From assembly GCA_007125415.1 (NCBI GenBank), contig SLDH01000349.1, positions 1 through 15,472 on the forward strand: a DNA stretch of 15,472 bases, in the 5' to 3' direction. Source of the DNA: Roseovarius sp. Its GTDB lineage: Bacteria; Pseudomonadota; Alphaproteobacteria; Rhodobacterales; Rhodobacteraceae. Position 1 is the first letter of the stretch. Every line of letters starts with the position of its first letter. Of this stretch, positions 7,826-14,114 are shown piece by piece. A program made the translations under genes and the position numbers. A model generated the notes under the pieces. That model did no database searches, was not told where the DNA came from, and saw nothing but the letters and a program-made list of their open reading frames with translations.

Positions 7826-8567
7826 GCCGGTTCTGGAGGTGCAGGGCCTGACCAAACATTTCGGCGCGGTCACTGCCTGCGAACGCGTCAGTCTCGATCT
7901 GCGGCCCGGTGAGATTCACGCCGTAATCGGCCCCAACGGGGCAGGCAAATCGACACTGATCGCGCAAATATGCGGGGGGCTGCGGCCCGATGCGGGGCAG
8001 GTGAAGTTTCTGGGCGAGGATGTGACGGCCCTTGATACCCGTGCCCGTGCCCGCATGGGGCTGGCGCGGACCTTTCAGATATCGGCGCTGGCGATGGAGG
8101 ATACGGTGTTGCAGAACGCCATCCTCGGGGCCCTGGGTGCGCGCGGCGGCACGCCGGGTTTCTTGGGGCGGGCGCTCAAGGACAAGGGCTTGCGCGAAGC
8201 GGCAGAGGCCGCGCTCACCCGCGTGGGACTGAACGATGTGGCGGCAACGCGCACGGCAGAACTGTCACACGGGCAGCGGCGGCAACTCGAGGTGGCGGTG
8301 GCGCTCACCTTGCGCCCGCGCGCATTCGTGATGGATGAGCCGATGGCGGGGATGGGCAGCGAAGGCTCCGCGCGGTTGACGCGCTTTCTGTCGGAGTTGC
8401 GCCATGAGGCTCCGATCCTTCTGGTGGAGCATGACATGGATGCGGTTTTCGCGCTGGCTGACCGGCTGAGCGTGCTGGTCTATGGGCGCATCATCGCCAC
8501 GGGCAGCGTGGCCGAGATTCGCGCCAATCGGCAAGTGCGCCAGGCGTATCTGGGAGAAGAGCGATGA
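7818..8567 (+). CDS. livG: HAAT ABC transporter ATP-binding protein, LivG type
   Basis: Cytoplasmic ATPase of 249 residues. Walker A GPNGAGKST at 38-46, Q-loop near TFQIS (about Q87), ABC signature LSHGQ at 149-153, Walker B ending VMDEP (D173/E174), and H-loop LLVEHD with His205. All catalytic elements are present. I use ATG at 7818 (MSEPVLEVQG); a GTG or TTG at 7794 would add eight residues, but GGGAGAGG lies just upstream of 7818. The gene overlaps livM by 8 bp and livF by 4 bp. Confidence 0.94.
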   Translation: MSEPVLEVQGLTKHFGAVTACERVSLDLRPGEIHAVIGPNGAGKSTLIAQICGGLRPDAGQVKFLGEDVTALDTRARARMGLARTFQISALAMEDTVLQNAILGALGARGGTPGFLGRALKDKGLREAAEAALTRVGLNDVAATRTAELSHGQRRQLEVAVALTLRPRAFVMDEPMAGMGSEGSARLTRFLSELRHEAPILLVEHDMDAVFALADRLSVLVYGRIIATGSVAEIRANRQVRQAYLGEER

Positions 8568-9253
8568 GCCTTCTGAAGGCACGGAACCTCGCGGTGTTCT
8601 ACGGGGCCAGTCAGGCGCTCTTCGATGTCTCATTCGATATCTCGGAAGGTGAGGTGCTGGCCCTGATGGGACGCAACGGGATGGGCAAGAGCACAACCGT
8701 CAAGGCGATTTGCCGGATGCTGCCGCTGCATTCGGGCGTGTTGGAGCTTGCCGGACAGGACCTCACCCGCCTGCCCTCGCACCGCGCGGCGCAGCTTGGC
8801 CTCGGGCTGGTGCCCGAGGGGCGGCGAATCTTCCCGGCGCTGACGGTGGAGGAGAACCTGATCGCGGCCGCGCGGCCCGGCCATTGGGATTTCGTGCGTG
8901 TCTCTGCGCTTTTTCCGCGCCTGGCCGAGCGGCGGGTCCAGCGCGCCGTGACGCTTTCGGGCGGCGAGCAGCAGATGCTCGTCATCGGGCGTGCGCTGAT
9001 GACCAATCCCCGCCTTTTGCTGCTTGACGAGGCAACAGAGGGGCTCGCTCCCATCGTGCGGCAGGAAATCTGGAGCGCCATCGCCACGCTCAGGCGGGAG
9101 ACAGGGCTGGCGATCCTGATCGTGGACAAGTCATTGGCCGAGTTGCGCGCCGTGGCGGACCGCGCCGTGATCTTGCAGCGTGGCCGGTCTGTCTGGTCCG
9201 GGGTTTTCGATGATCTGACCGAGGAGATGTCGCGCGACTATATCGGCGTCTGA
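8564..9253 (+). CDS. livF: HAAT ABC transporter ATP-binding protein, LivF type, with Lys at the H-loop position
   Basis: Second ATPase of the importer, 229 residues. Walker A GRNGMGKST at 36-44, signature LSGGE at 131-135, Walker B LLLLDEATEGLAP with D155/E156 and the LivF-style VPEGRRIFPALTVEENL near 83-99. The switch segment reads LIVDKSLAELRAVADR near 185-200: most ABC ATPases have a histidine here and LivF family members often EQN, so Asp-Lys-Ser is a variant; I see it as a sub-family trait rather than damage. ATG at 8564 overlaps the livG stop (ATGA). Last gene of the operon. Confidence 0.93.
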   Translation: MSLLKARNLAVFYGASQALFDVSFDISEGEVLALMGRNGMGKSTTVKAICRMLPLHSGVLELAGQDLTRLPSHRAAQLGLGLVPEGRRIFPALTVEENLIAAARPGHWDFVRVSALFPRLAERRVQRAVTLSGGEQQMLVIGRALMTNPRLLLLDEATEGLAPIVRQEIWSAIATLRRETGLAILIVDKSLAELRAVADRAVILQRGRSVWSGVFDDLTEEMSRDYIGV

Positions 9254-9308
9254 GCGGTTTCGCGTGCGGGCCTCTTCGGGCAACCGGCTATCGGCGCGCC
9301 GCAGGCGC

Positions 9309-9373
9309 ATGTTACAAAAACATCATTCAAGTGTTACAGTTGCGTCATGTAGCTTCGCTAAACGGTCATAAAT
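9309..9373 (+). promoter_or_regulatory. Tandem Pho-box-like half-sites upstream of phoB
   Basis: Four units, each 11 bases, run head to tail from 9309 to 9352: ATGTTACAAAA, ACATCATTCAA, GTGTTACAGTT, GCGTCATGTAG. Each fits four or five of the seven bases of the PhoB half-site CTGTCAY, with spacers rich in A/T in the first three. A further CGGTCAT-AAAT follows at 9363, and CATAAA (9367-9372) could be a -10. PhoB binds direct repeats of period 11, so this looks like a double Pho box that lets PhoB control its own gene. The match is degenerate; it is pattern plus context, not proof. Confidence 0.55.
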
Positions 9374-9485
9374 CACGATTGTCGGGCAACCGACCAAGCC
9401 GACGAGAGCCCGTCATGCCTTCAAAGCCTGCAATGCGCCATTCGACCCGCCCGAGACCTGTCCGCCCCGTCAGAGGAGTTGTCTG

Positions 9486-10175
9486 ATGAGCGAGATGCAA
9501 CCATCGGTGCTGGTCGTCGAGGATGAACCGGCGCAGCGCGAAATCCTGACCTACAATCTAGAGGCGGAGGGTTTCCGTGTGATCGGGGCCGAAACGGGCA
9601 ACGAGGCATTGATGCTGATCGAGGAGGAGCGACCCGACGTCATCCTGCTGGACTGGATGCTGCCCGGCACGTCCGGGATCGAGATTTGCCGCCAGATCAA
9701 GATGCGCCCGGATCTGCGCATGATTCCGGTCATCATCATTTCCGCGCGTTCCGAAGAGATCGACAAGGTGCGCGGACTGGAAACCGGGGCCGATGACTAT
9801 GTCTCGAAACCCTATTCCATTCTCGAACTGGTTGCGCGCACCAAGGCGCAATTGCGCCGCTCGCGCCCGGCCACGGTGGGGGAGCGGCTGACCTATGCCG
9901 ACATCCTGCTCGATTCCGAGACCCACAAGGTTTTCCGCGGCGAGCATGAACTCAAGCTTGGTCCGACCGAATTCCGCCTGCTGACAACCTTCATGGAAAA
10001 GCCGGGACGCGTGTGGAGCCGTGAGCAGTTGCTCGACCGGGTATGGGGCAGGGACATTTACGTGGATACCCGCACGGTCGATGTTCATATCGGCCGCTTG
10101 CGCAAAGCCTTGAGCCGCAGCGGTGGCAAGGATCTGATCCGCACGGTGCGCGGCGCAGGCTATGCCTTGGGATGA
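9486..10175 (+). CDS. phoB: Phosphate regulon response regulator PhoB
   Basis: OmpR/PhoB-type response regulator, 229 residues, acting on DNA in the cytoplasm; phosphorylated by PhoR under phosphate limitation and activates pst, phosphatase and related genes. Receiver domain: acidic pair E12-D13, phospho-acceptor Asp56 (VILLDWMLPG), Ser86 and Lys108 (SKPY). C-terminal winged helix with LGPTEFRLLTTFMEKPGRVWS, QLLDRVWGRDIYVDTRTVDVHIGRLRKAL and TVRGAGYALG, which is the PhoB type. ATG at 9486 is preceded by GAGGAG at 7 bases. No phoR, pst or phoU gene is beside it: the neighbours are an ABC importer and an acr3 gene. It could be the main PhoB, relocated, or a second copy. Confidence 0.93.
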   Translation: MSEMQPSVLVVEDEPAQREILTYNLEAEGFRVIGAETGNEALMLIEEERPDVILLDWMLPGTSGIEICRQIKMRPDLRMIPVIIISARSEEIDKVRGLETGADDYVSKPYSILELVARTKAQLRRSRPATVGERLTYADILLDSETHKVFRGEHELKLGPTEFRLLTTFMEKPGRVWSREQLLDRVWGRDIYVDTRTVDVHIGRLRKALSRSGGKDLIRTVRGAGYALG

Positions 10176-10192
10176 ACCGTGCAGCGGGGGCG

Positions 10193-10221
10193 TTGCAGTT
10201 CGGCTCCTGTTTCGCTAGCAC
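10193..10221 (+). promoter_or_regulatory. Weak promoter candidate upstream of acr3
   Basis: TTGCAG and TAGCAC are 17 bases apart in the 111-bp gap between phoB and acr3. Each matches only three of six consensus bases. No ArsR-type palindrome is obvious, so acr3 could also be read through from phoB. Confidence 0.2.
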
Positions 10222-10286
10222 ACCCCCATCTGATCTCGCGGGTCTGGCTTCACCGGTGCCTGCGCGCTCTATCTGAAGGCTGATCC

Positions 10287-11306
10287 ATGTCGTTTTTCGA
10301 ACGCTTCCTTTCACTATGGGTTTTCCTGTGCATCCTCGCCGGAATCGGGCTGGCCTCCCTTCTTCCCGGCCTCTTCGCCGTGCTTGCCGGGCTGGAATAC
10401 GCCTCCGTCAATCTTGTCGTGGCGGTGCTGATCTGGGCGATGGTCTATCCGATGATGGTGGCTGTCGATTTCGGCTCGCTCAAGGGCGTGGGGCAGCGGC
10501 CCAAGGGGTTGGTAATCACCTTGGTGGTGAACTGGTTGATCAAGCCCTTCACTATGGCGGCGCTTGGTGTCTTGTTCTTCCACCATGTCTTTGCCGGTCT
10601 GATCGACCCGGCGGATGCCGGGCAATACATTGCCGGTCTGATCCTGCTGGGCGCAGCCCCCTGCACGGCGATGGTGTTCGTCTGGTCGCAACTGACCAGA
10701 GGCGATCCGAATTACACGCTGGTGCAGGTCTCGCTGAATGACGTGATCATGGTCTTCGCCTTCGCCCCCATCGTCGCGCTGTTGCTGGGGGTGACGGATC
10801 TCAGTGTGCCGTGGGAAACTCTGTTGCTGTCGGTCTTTCTCTATGTGGTCTTGCCGCTTGCGGCGGGCGCGTGGACACGGGCGCGGCTGATCGCGCGCGG
10901 CGGAGAGGCGGCGGTTGGCGAGTTCACCGCGCGGATAAAGCCGGCCTCGGTTCTCGGCCTGTTGCTGACCGTGGTGTTGCTCTTCGGGTTTCAAGGTGAT
11001 GTCATCCTGGCCAATCCTTTCCTCGTCGTGCTCCTGGCCACGCCGATCCTGATCCAGTCCTATGGGATGTTCGCCATCGCCTATTTCTGGGCCTGGCGCT
11101 GGAAAGTGCCGCATAATGTTGCCGCGCCCTGCGCGCTCATCGGCACGTCGAACTTTTTCGAACTGGCGGTGGCCGTTGCTATCGGGCTTTTCGGGCTCAA
11201 CTCTGGCGCGGCCCTCGTCACGGTGGTGGGCGTGCTGGTGGAGGTGCCGGTCATGCTGTCGCTCGTGTGGTTCGCGAATCGTACGCGCGCGCGCTTTGCC
11301 ACATGA
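10287..11306 (+). CDS. acr3: Arsenite efflux transporter, Acr3 family
   Basis: Inner-membrane arsenite (As(III)) exporter of the Acr3 (BART superfamily) type, 339 residues, about ten hydrophobic segments. The two residues known to be needed in Acr3 proteins are present: Cys126 in [15 protein letters not shown] and Glu319 in [16 protein letters not shown]. Also diagnostic are [13 protein letters not shown] and [21 protein letters not shown] at 10287 has GAAGG 7 bases upstream. No arsR or arsenate reductase gene (arsC) is adjacent in the window, so the pump is alone among arsenic genes. It follows phoB by 111 bp on the same strand, which fits arsenate entering through phosphate uptake. Confidence 0.94.
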   Translation: MSFFERFLSLWVFLCILAGIGLASLLPGLFAVLAGLEYASVNLVVAVLIWAMVYPMMVAVDFGSLKGVGQRPKGLVITLVVNWLIKPFTMAALGVLFFHHVFAGLIDPADAGQYIAGLILLGAAPCTAMVFVWSQLTRGDPNYTLVQVSLNDVIMVFAFAPIVALLLGVTDLSVPWETLLLSVFLYVVLPLAAGAWTRARLIARGGEAAVGEFTARIKPASVLGLLLTVVLLFGFQGDVILANPFLVVLLATPILIQSYGMFAIAYFWAWRWKVPHNVAAPCALIGTSNFFELAVAVAIGLFGLNSGAALVTVVGVLVEVPVMLSLVWFANRTRARFAT

Positions 11307-11345
11307 ACGCATTCATTATTGAGTGCCATGCGGAATCCCGGCGTG

Positions 11346-11378
11346 TGCTATGATTTCCCGGTCAAGTCCGATATCGGA
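11346..11378 (+). promoter_or_regulatory. Extended -10 and palindrome upstream of the Hen1-like gene
   Basis: TG-C-TATGAT (11346-11354) fits an extended -10 without a clear -35. Thirteen bases on is the perfect 12-bp palindrome TCCGATATCGGA (11367-11378), placed near the expected transcript start, where it could be an operator. Both sit in the 109-bp gap before the methyltransferase gene. Inference only. Confidence 0.3.
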
Positions 11379-11415
11379 AAGAGCAGCGCGAGTTGCCGTC
11401 GTCGGAGGCACGCCA

Positions 11416-12021
11416 ATGACCACTTGGCATCATGAGGAACGCCTGCGCGCTGTAGCCGAGGTCGTGCGCGCCCAAGGGCCGCGCCGCCTGCTCGATCTGG
11501 GCTGTGGTGCGGGCGATTTTCTTGTGCGGCTGGCCATCGAGAAGGGACTCGAGGAAATCACCGGTCTCGATATCTGTGCCGCCTCTCTCGAGCGGCTGCG
11601 CGCCCGTCTGGCGAGAATAGAGGTCAGGGTGCCACGGATCGATCTGCGTCATGGCTCGATGACCGATCCCACACCCGATCTGGCCGGATATGACTGTGCG
11701 CTGCTGATCGAGACGATCGAGCATATCGATCCGCACCATCTGTCGGCACTGGAAATGGCGCTCTTTCGCCGGATGCGCCCCCGCTGCGCGATCATCACCA
11801 CGCCCAATGCCGAGTTCAATGCGCTTCTGGGTGTTCCGTCACACAGGTTCCGGCATCCCGATCATCGCTTTGAATGGGACCGTGCGAAATTCCGGCGCTG
11901 GGCCGGCCGCGCCGCAAGGGCCGCGCGCTATGATGTCACCTTTCGGGATATCGCGGGGCAGCATCCCCAACTCGGCGGGGCCAGCCAGATGGCCATTTTC
12001 ACGCGCCAGCCGGTTGTGTGA
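11416..12021 (+). CDS. Hen1-like SAM-dependent methyltransferase (RNA 3'-end 2'-O-methylation type)
   Basis: A 201-residue class I SAM methyltransferase. Motif I is LLDLGCGAGDFL (25-36) and the acidic post-I residue lies in TGLDIC (49-54). Two features separate it from generic methyltransferases: E-x-x-E-H in LIETIEHIDPHH (Glu99, Glu102, His103), and TTPNAEFNALLG followed by RHPDHRFEWDRAKFRRW (129-162). These are the signature of Hen1 RNA 2'-O-methyltransferases, in which two Glu and two His coordinate the metal at the RNA 3' end. Bacterial Hen1 usually carries an extra N-terminal domain and sits beside Pnkp, an RNA end-healing and ligase enzyme; here only the methyltransferase domain exists and no Pnkp is seen. 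ATG at 11416 is chosen for GGAGG 7 bases upstream; an upstream ATG at 11350 and the longer frame from 11323 lack one. Identity as Hen1 clan is fairly sure; substrate and role are unknown. Confidence 0.78.
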   Translation: MTTWHHEERLRAVAEVVRAQGPRRLLDLGCGAGDFLVRLAIEKGLEEITGLDICAASLERLRARLARIEVRVPRIDLRHGSMTDPTPDLAGYDCALLIETIEHIDPHHLSALEMALFRRMRPRCAIITTPNAEFNALLGVPSHRFRHPDHRFEWDRAKFRRWAGRAARAARYDVTFRDIAGQHPQLGGASQMAIFTRQPVV

Positions 12022-12116
12022 CGGCACGATGTAACGTCCCCGAGCCGGCTTGGCGTGATTGGGTTCACGCTTCCGCTTAGCAGTCCACCGAAAGAGGAAT
12101 TCCGGTCATGCCCGAA

Positions 12117-12341
12117 CGGGAAACTGTTCCACCTCCCAACAAGCGTTCTTGTACGGTAAGGGCCGCGCCCGAGCCTGGAGGGCGCATTGCAACGCCATTT
12201 CCATGCGTATCGCCCAAAAGCACAAATCTTGTCAGTGTGATGCGCGTCATCGGCAGAGCGCCCTCCGTGGGGAGGGTCGGGCGTAGCCCGGGGTTCCCCC
12301 GGACCAGGCAGGTGTTTGGCGGGGCGCTGAACAGTTTCCCG
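12117..12341. repeat. Perfect 13-bp inverted repeats enclosing 199 bp
   Basis: CGGGAAACTGTTC at 12117-12129 and its exact reverse complement GAACAGTTTCCCG at 12329-12341. The left arm is part of a 17-base sequence that recurs with one mismatch at 4359-4375 (opposite orientation). Together this looks like a short dispersed intergenic repeat or a small MITE-like element; no flanking target-site duplication is evident and there is no transposase gene. Confidence 0.55.
12261..12302. terminator. Cluster of GC-rich stem-loops, possible bidirectional terminator
   Basis: CCCTCC-GTGG-GGAGGG (12261-12276), CGGGC-GTA-GCCCG (12278-12290) and CCGGGG-TTC-CCCCGG (12288-12302), the last two sharing bases and so mutually exclusive. 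It sits between convergent genes where terminators are expected, but no U-tract follows on either strand. Confidence 0.4.
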
Positions 12342-12358
12342 GATTGGCGTCTGATTTC

Positions 12359-12387
12359 CGGGCGGGCAGGACTATTTCAGCCGCCCG
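12359..12387 (-). terminator. Hairpin just after the phosphohexomutase stop
   Basis: CGGGCGG (12359-12365) pairs with CCGCCCG (12381-12387) around a 15-base loop, directly after the stop codon at 12388-12390 when read on the minus strand. No U-run follows, so termination strength is doubtful. Confidence 0.3.
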
Positions 12388-13884
12388 TCAGATCTTCTGG
12401 TCATAATCGCCCACGGAGGGCTCCGTCCGGATCACCGCGTCTATTTCCGCGAAGATCGCGCGCATCTCGGCCTCGCTCTCGGCGCTTTCGCAGACCACGA
12501 CGAGATTGGGGGTGTTGGATGAGGCGCGCACGAGGCCCCAGCTGCCATTATCGAGGATCACCCGCGCGCCATTGACGGTGACCACCTCCTTGATGGCTCG
12601 GCCGGCCAGCGCCTCACCGGCCTCGTGCTTTGCCACCAGCTTTTCCACGAGCCTGCCCAGCACATCGTATTTCTCGGTATCGGCACAATAGGGCGACATG
12701 GTGGGGGTGGCCCAGGTGCGGGGCAGGGCGCGGCGCAGGTCGGACATGGACATGTCCGGATTGCGGTCCATCAGTTTGCAGATCTCCACCGCGACGCGCA
12801 TGCCGCAATCATATCCCCGGCCCACCGGCTCGGCCAGAAAGTAGTGGCCCGATTTCTCGAATCCGGCCAGCGCACCAATTTCCTTGACCCGGCGTTTCAT
12901 GTGGCTGTGGCCGGTTTTCCAATAATCGGCCTTCACGCCATTGGCCTGCAATTCAGGATCGCTGGCGAAGAGGCCGGTGGATTTCACATCCGCCACAAAG
13001 GTGCTGCCCGGGTGCAGCCTGCTGAGATCGCGCGCCATGATCACGCCCATCTTGTCGGCGAAAATCTCCTCGCCCTCGTCATCCACCACGCCGCAACGGT
13101 CCCCGTCCCCATCAAAGCCAAGTGCGAAATCCGCGCCCGAGGCTTTGACCGAGGCCGCCATGTCATGCAGCATTTCCAGGGCTTCGGGGTTGGGGTTGTA
13201 ATTGGGGAAGGTGTAATCAAGCTCGTTATGGGAGGGGACCACCTCCACGCCGATCCGCTCGAAAAGCGCGGGCGCAAAGGCCGAGGCGGTGCCATTGCCG
13301 GTGGCGCAGACGACCTTGAGCTTGCGGCTCATGCGGAAATCGCCTGCAAGGTCGTCGAGATAGGCCTCGCGCACGCCATCGACAAAGCGATAGCCGCCGC
13401 CTGCGCGCCGCTCGCCCTGCCCTTGCAGAACGATATCGCGCAGCTCCGCCATTTCGTCCGGCCCGTGGGTGAGCGGCCGCTCGAACCCCATTTTCACCCC
13501 TGTCCAGCCATTGGGATTATGGCTCGCGGTGACCATGGCCACGGCGGGCACATCGAGATGAAACTGCGCGAAATAGGCCATGGGCGACAGGGCCGGGCCG
13601 ATATCGCGCACCTCGATCCCAGCCTCGATCAACCCGATGATCAACGCCTGCTTGATGGCCAGCGAATATTCCCGGTAATCGTTTGCCACGGCGATCACCG
13701 GGGCAATGCCGCGCCTTTGCATCTGCGTGCCGAGCCCAAGTCCCAGCGCCGTCATCCCGGGCAGGTTGATTTCGTCAGGGTATTTCCAGCGCGCATCATA
13801 TTCGCGAAACCCGGTGGGCACGATCATCGCATCGCGCAAAAAATTCCATGTGTTCGGGGCGACATTGGTCAAAGGCTGGGTCAA
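12388..13884 (-). CDS. Phosphomannomutase / phosphoglucomutase (alpha-D-phosphohexomutase)
   Basis: Interconverts hexose-6-phosphate and hexose-1-phosphate (mannose and/or glucose) in the cytoplasm, supplying sugar nucleotides for cell-surface polysaccharide. The protein is 498 residues. Domain 1 has the phosphoserine loop VTASHNPNGWTG (Ser121); domain 2 the metal loop GFDGDGDRCG (Asp258, 260, 262); domain 3 the sugar-specificity loop FEKSGHYF (Glu343, Ser345, His347); domain 4 the phosphate-binding RASSNTPN near 453. All are intact. No ATG lies at the expected N-terminus: a TTG at 13884, with GGAAAG 8 bases before it, gives the family-like start TQPLTNVAPNTWNFLRD. An ATG at 13941 would add 19 residues but has no ribosome site. 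A KpsE-type gene lies upstream on the same strand, so a polysaccharide role is likely. The specificity (manB/algC type) cannot be decided here. Confidence 0.9.
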   Translation of the reverse strand: MTQPLTNVAPNTWNFLRDAMIVPTGFREYDARWKYPDEINLPGMTALGLGLGTQMQRRGIAPVIAVANDYREYSLAIKQALIIGLIEAGIEVRDIGPALSPMAYFAQFHLDVPAVAMVTASHNPNGWTGVKMGFERPLTHGPDEMAELRDIVLQGQGERRAGGGYRFVDGVREAYLDDLAGDFRMSRKLKVVCATGNGTASAFAPALFERIGVEVVPSHNELDYTFPNYNPNPEALEMLHDMAASVKASGADFALGFDGDGDRCGVVDDEGEEIFADKMGVIMARDLSRLHPGSTFVADVKSTGLFASDPELQANGVKADYWKTGHSHMKRRVKEIGALAGFEKSGHYFLAEPVGRGYDCGMRVAVEICKLMDRNPDMSMSDLRRALPRTWATPTMSPYCADTEKYDVLGRLVEKLVAKHEAGEALAGRAIKEVVTVNGARVILDNGSWGLVRASSNTPNLVVVCESAESEAEMRAIFAEIDAVIRTEPSVGDYDQKI

Positions 13885-14114
13885 GGGAGAATCTTTCCGG
13901 GTTAAATGATGATCTGATCGACTACGTAAAGCCGGTTGCATTGCATGAACAGATTGATCGGTGCGGGCATGGCAATCATGCGTGACCCATCGGCGAATGG
14001 AGGCGCGCGCAGATACTCGTGGGGTAAAGCCAACAAGTCGGAATGGCACAGATCCCGTCCCACTTGCCACATCGTGGTTCTGCGTCGAACATCGCAGCAT
14101 TTACTTGCTTCATC

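Larger units (their letters stand above)
12022..12387. other. Non-coding spacer between convergent genes
   Basis: 366 bp between the Hen1-like gene and the phosphohexomutase gene. It contains a perfect 13-bp inverted repeat (12117-12129 and 12329-12341) enclosing a cluster of GC-rich hairpins at 12261-12302, and a 7-bp hairpin next to the phosphohexomutase stop. A frame starting at ATG 12108 is open to 12575 but runs deep antisense into the mutase gene and resembles nothing known; I do not call it. Confidence 0.7.

Noticed and set aside
10314..11312. 332-codon minus-strand frame opposite acr3
   Set aside because: Arg/His/Gln-rich hydrophilic product typical of the reverse frame of a membrane protein gene.
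11323..11415. 31-residue N-terminal extension of the Hen1-like protein
   Set aside because: A good ribosome site lies before the ATG at 11416, and the extension covers the extended -10 and palindrome.
12108..12575. Small plus-strand frame after the Hen1-like gene, with AGAGG 10 bases before its ATG
   Set aside because: Arg/Pro/Ser-rich, overlaps the end of the phosphohexomutase gene and passes through the GC hairpins and the inverted repeats; looks non-coding.
12625..13905. 426-codon open frame on the plus strand, antisense to the phosphohexomutase gene
   Set aside because: Mirror frame of a high-GC gene with all phosphohexomutase motifs on the other strand; the protein is rich in His/Gly/Arg and matches nothing known.
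13885..14114. Promoter or small gene in the 230-bp gap between the KpsE-like and phosphohexomutase genes
   Set aside because: I found only poor promoter matches and no frame with a ribosome site; nothing to report with support.
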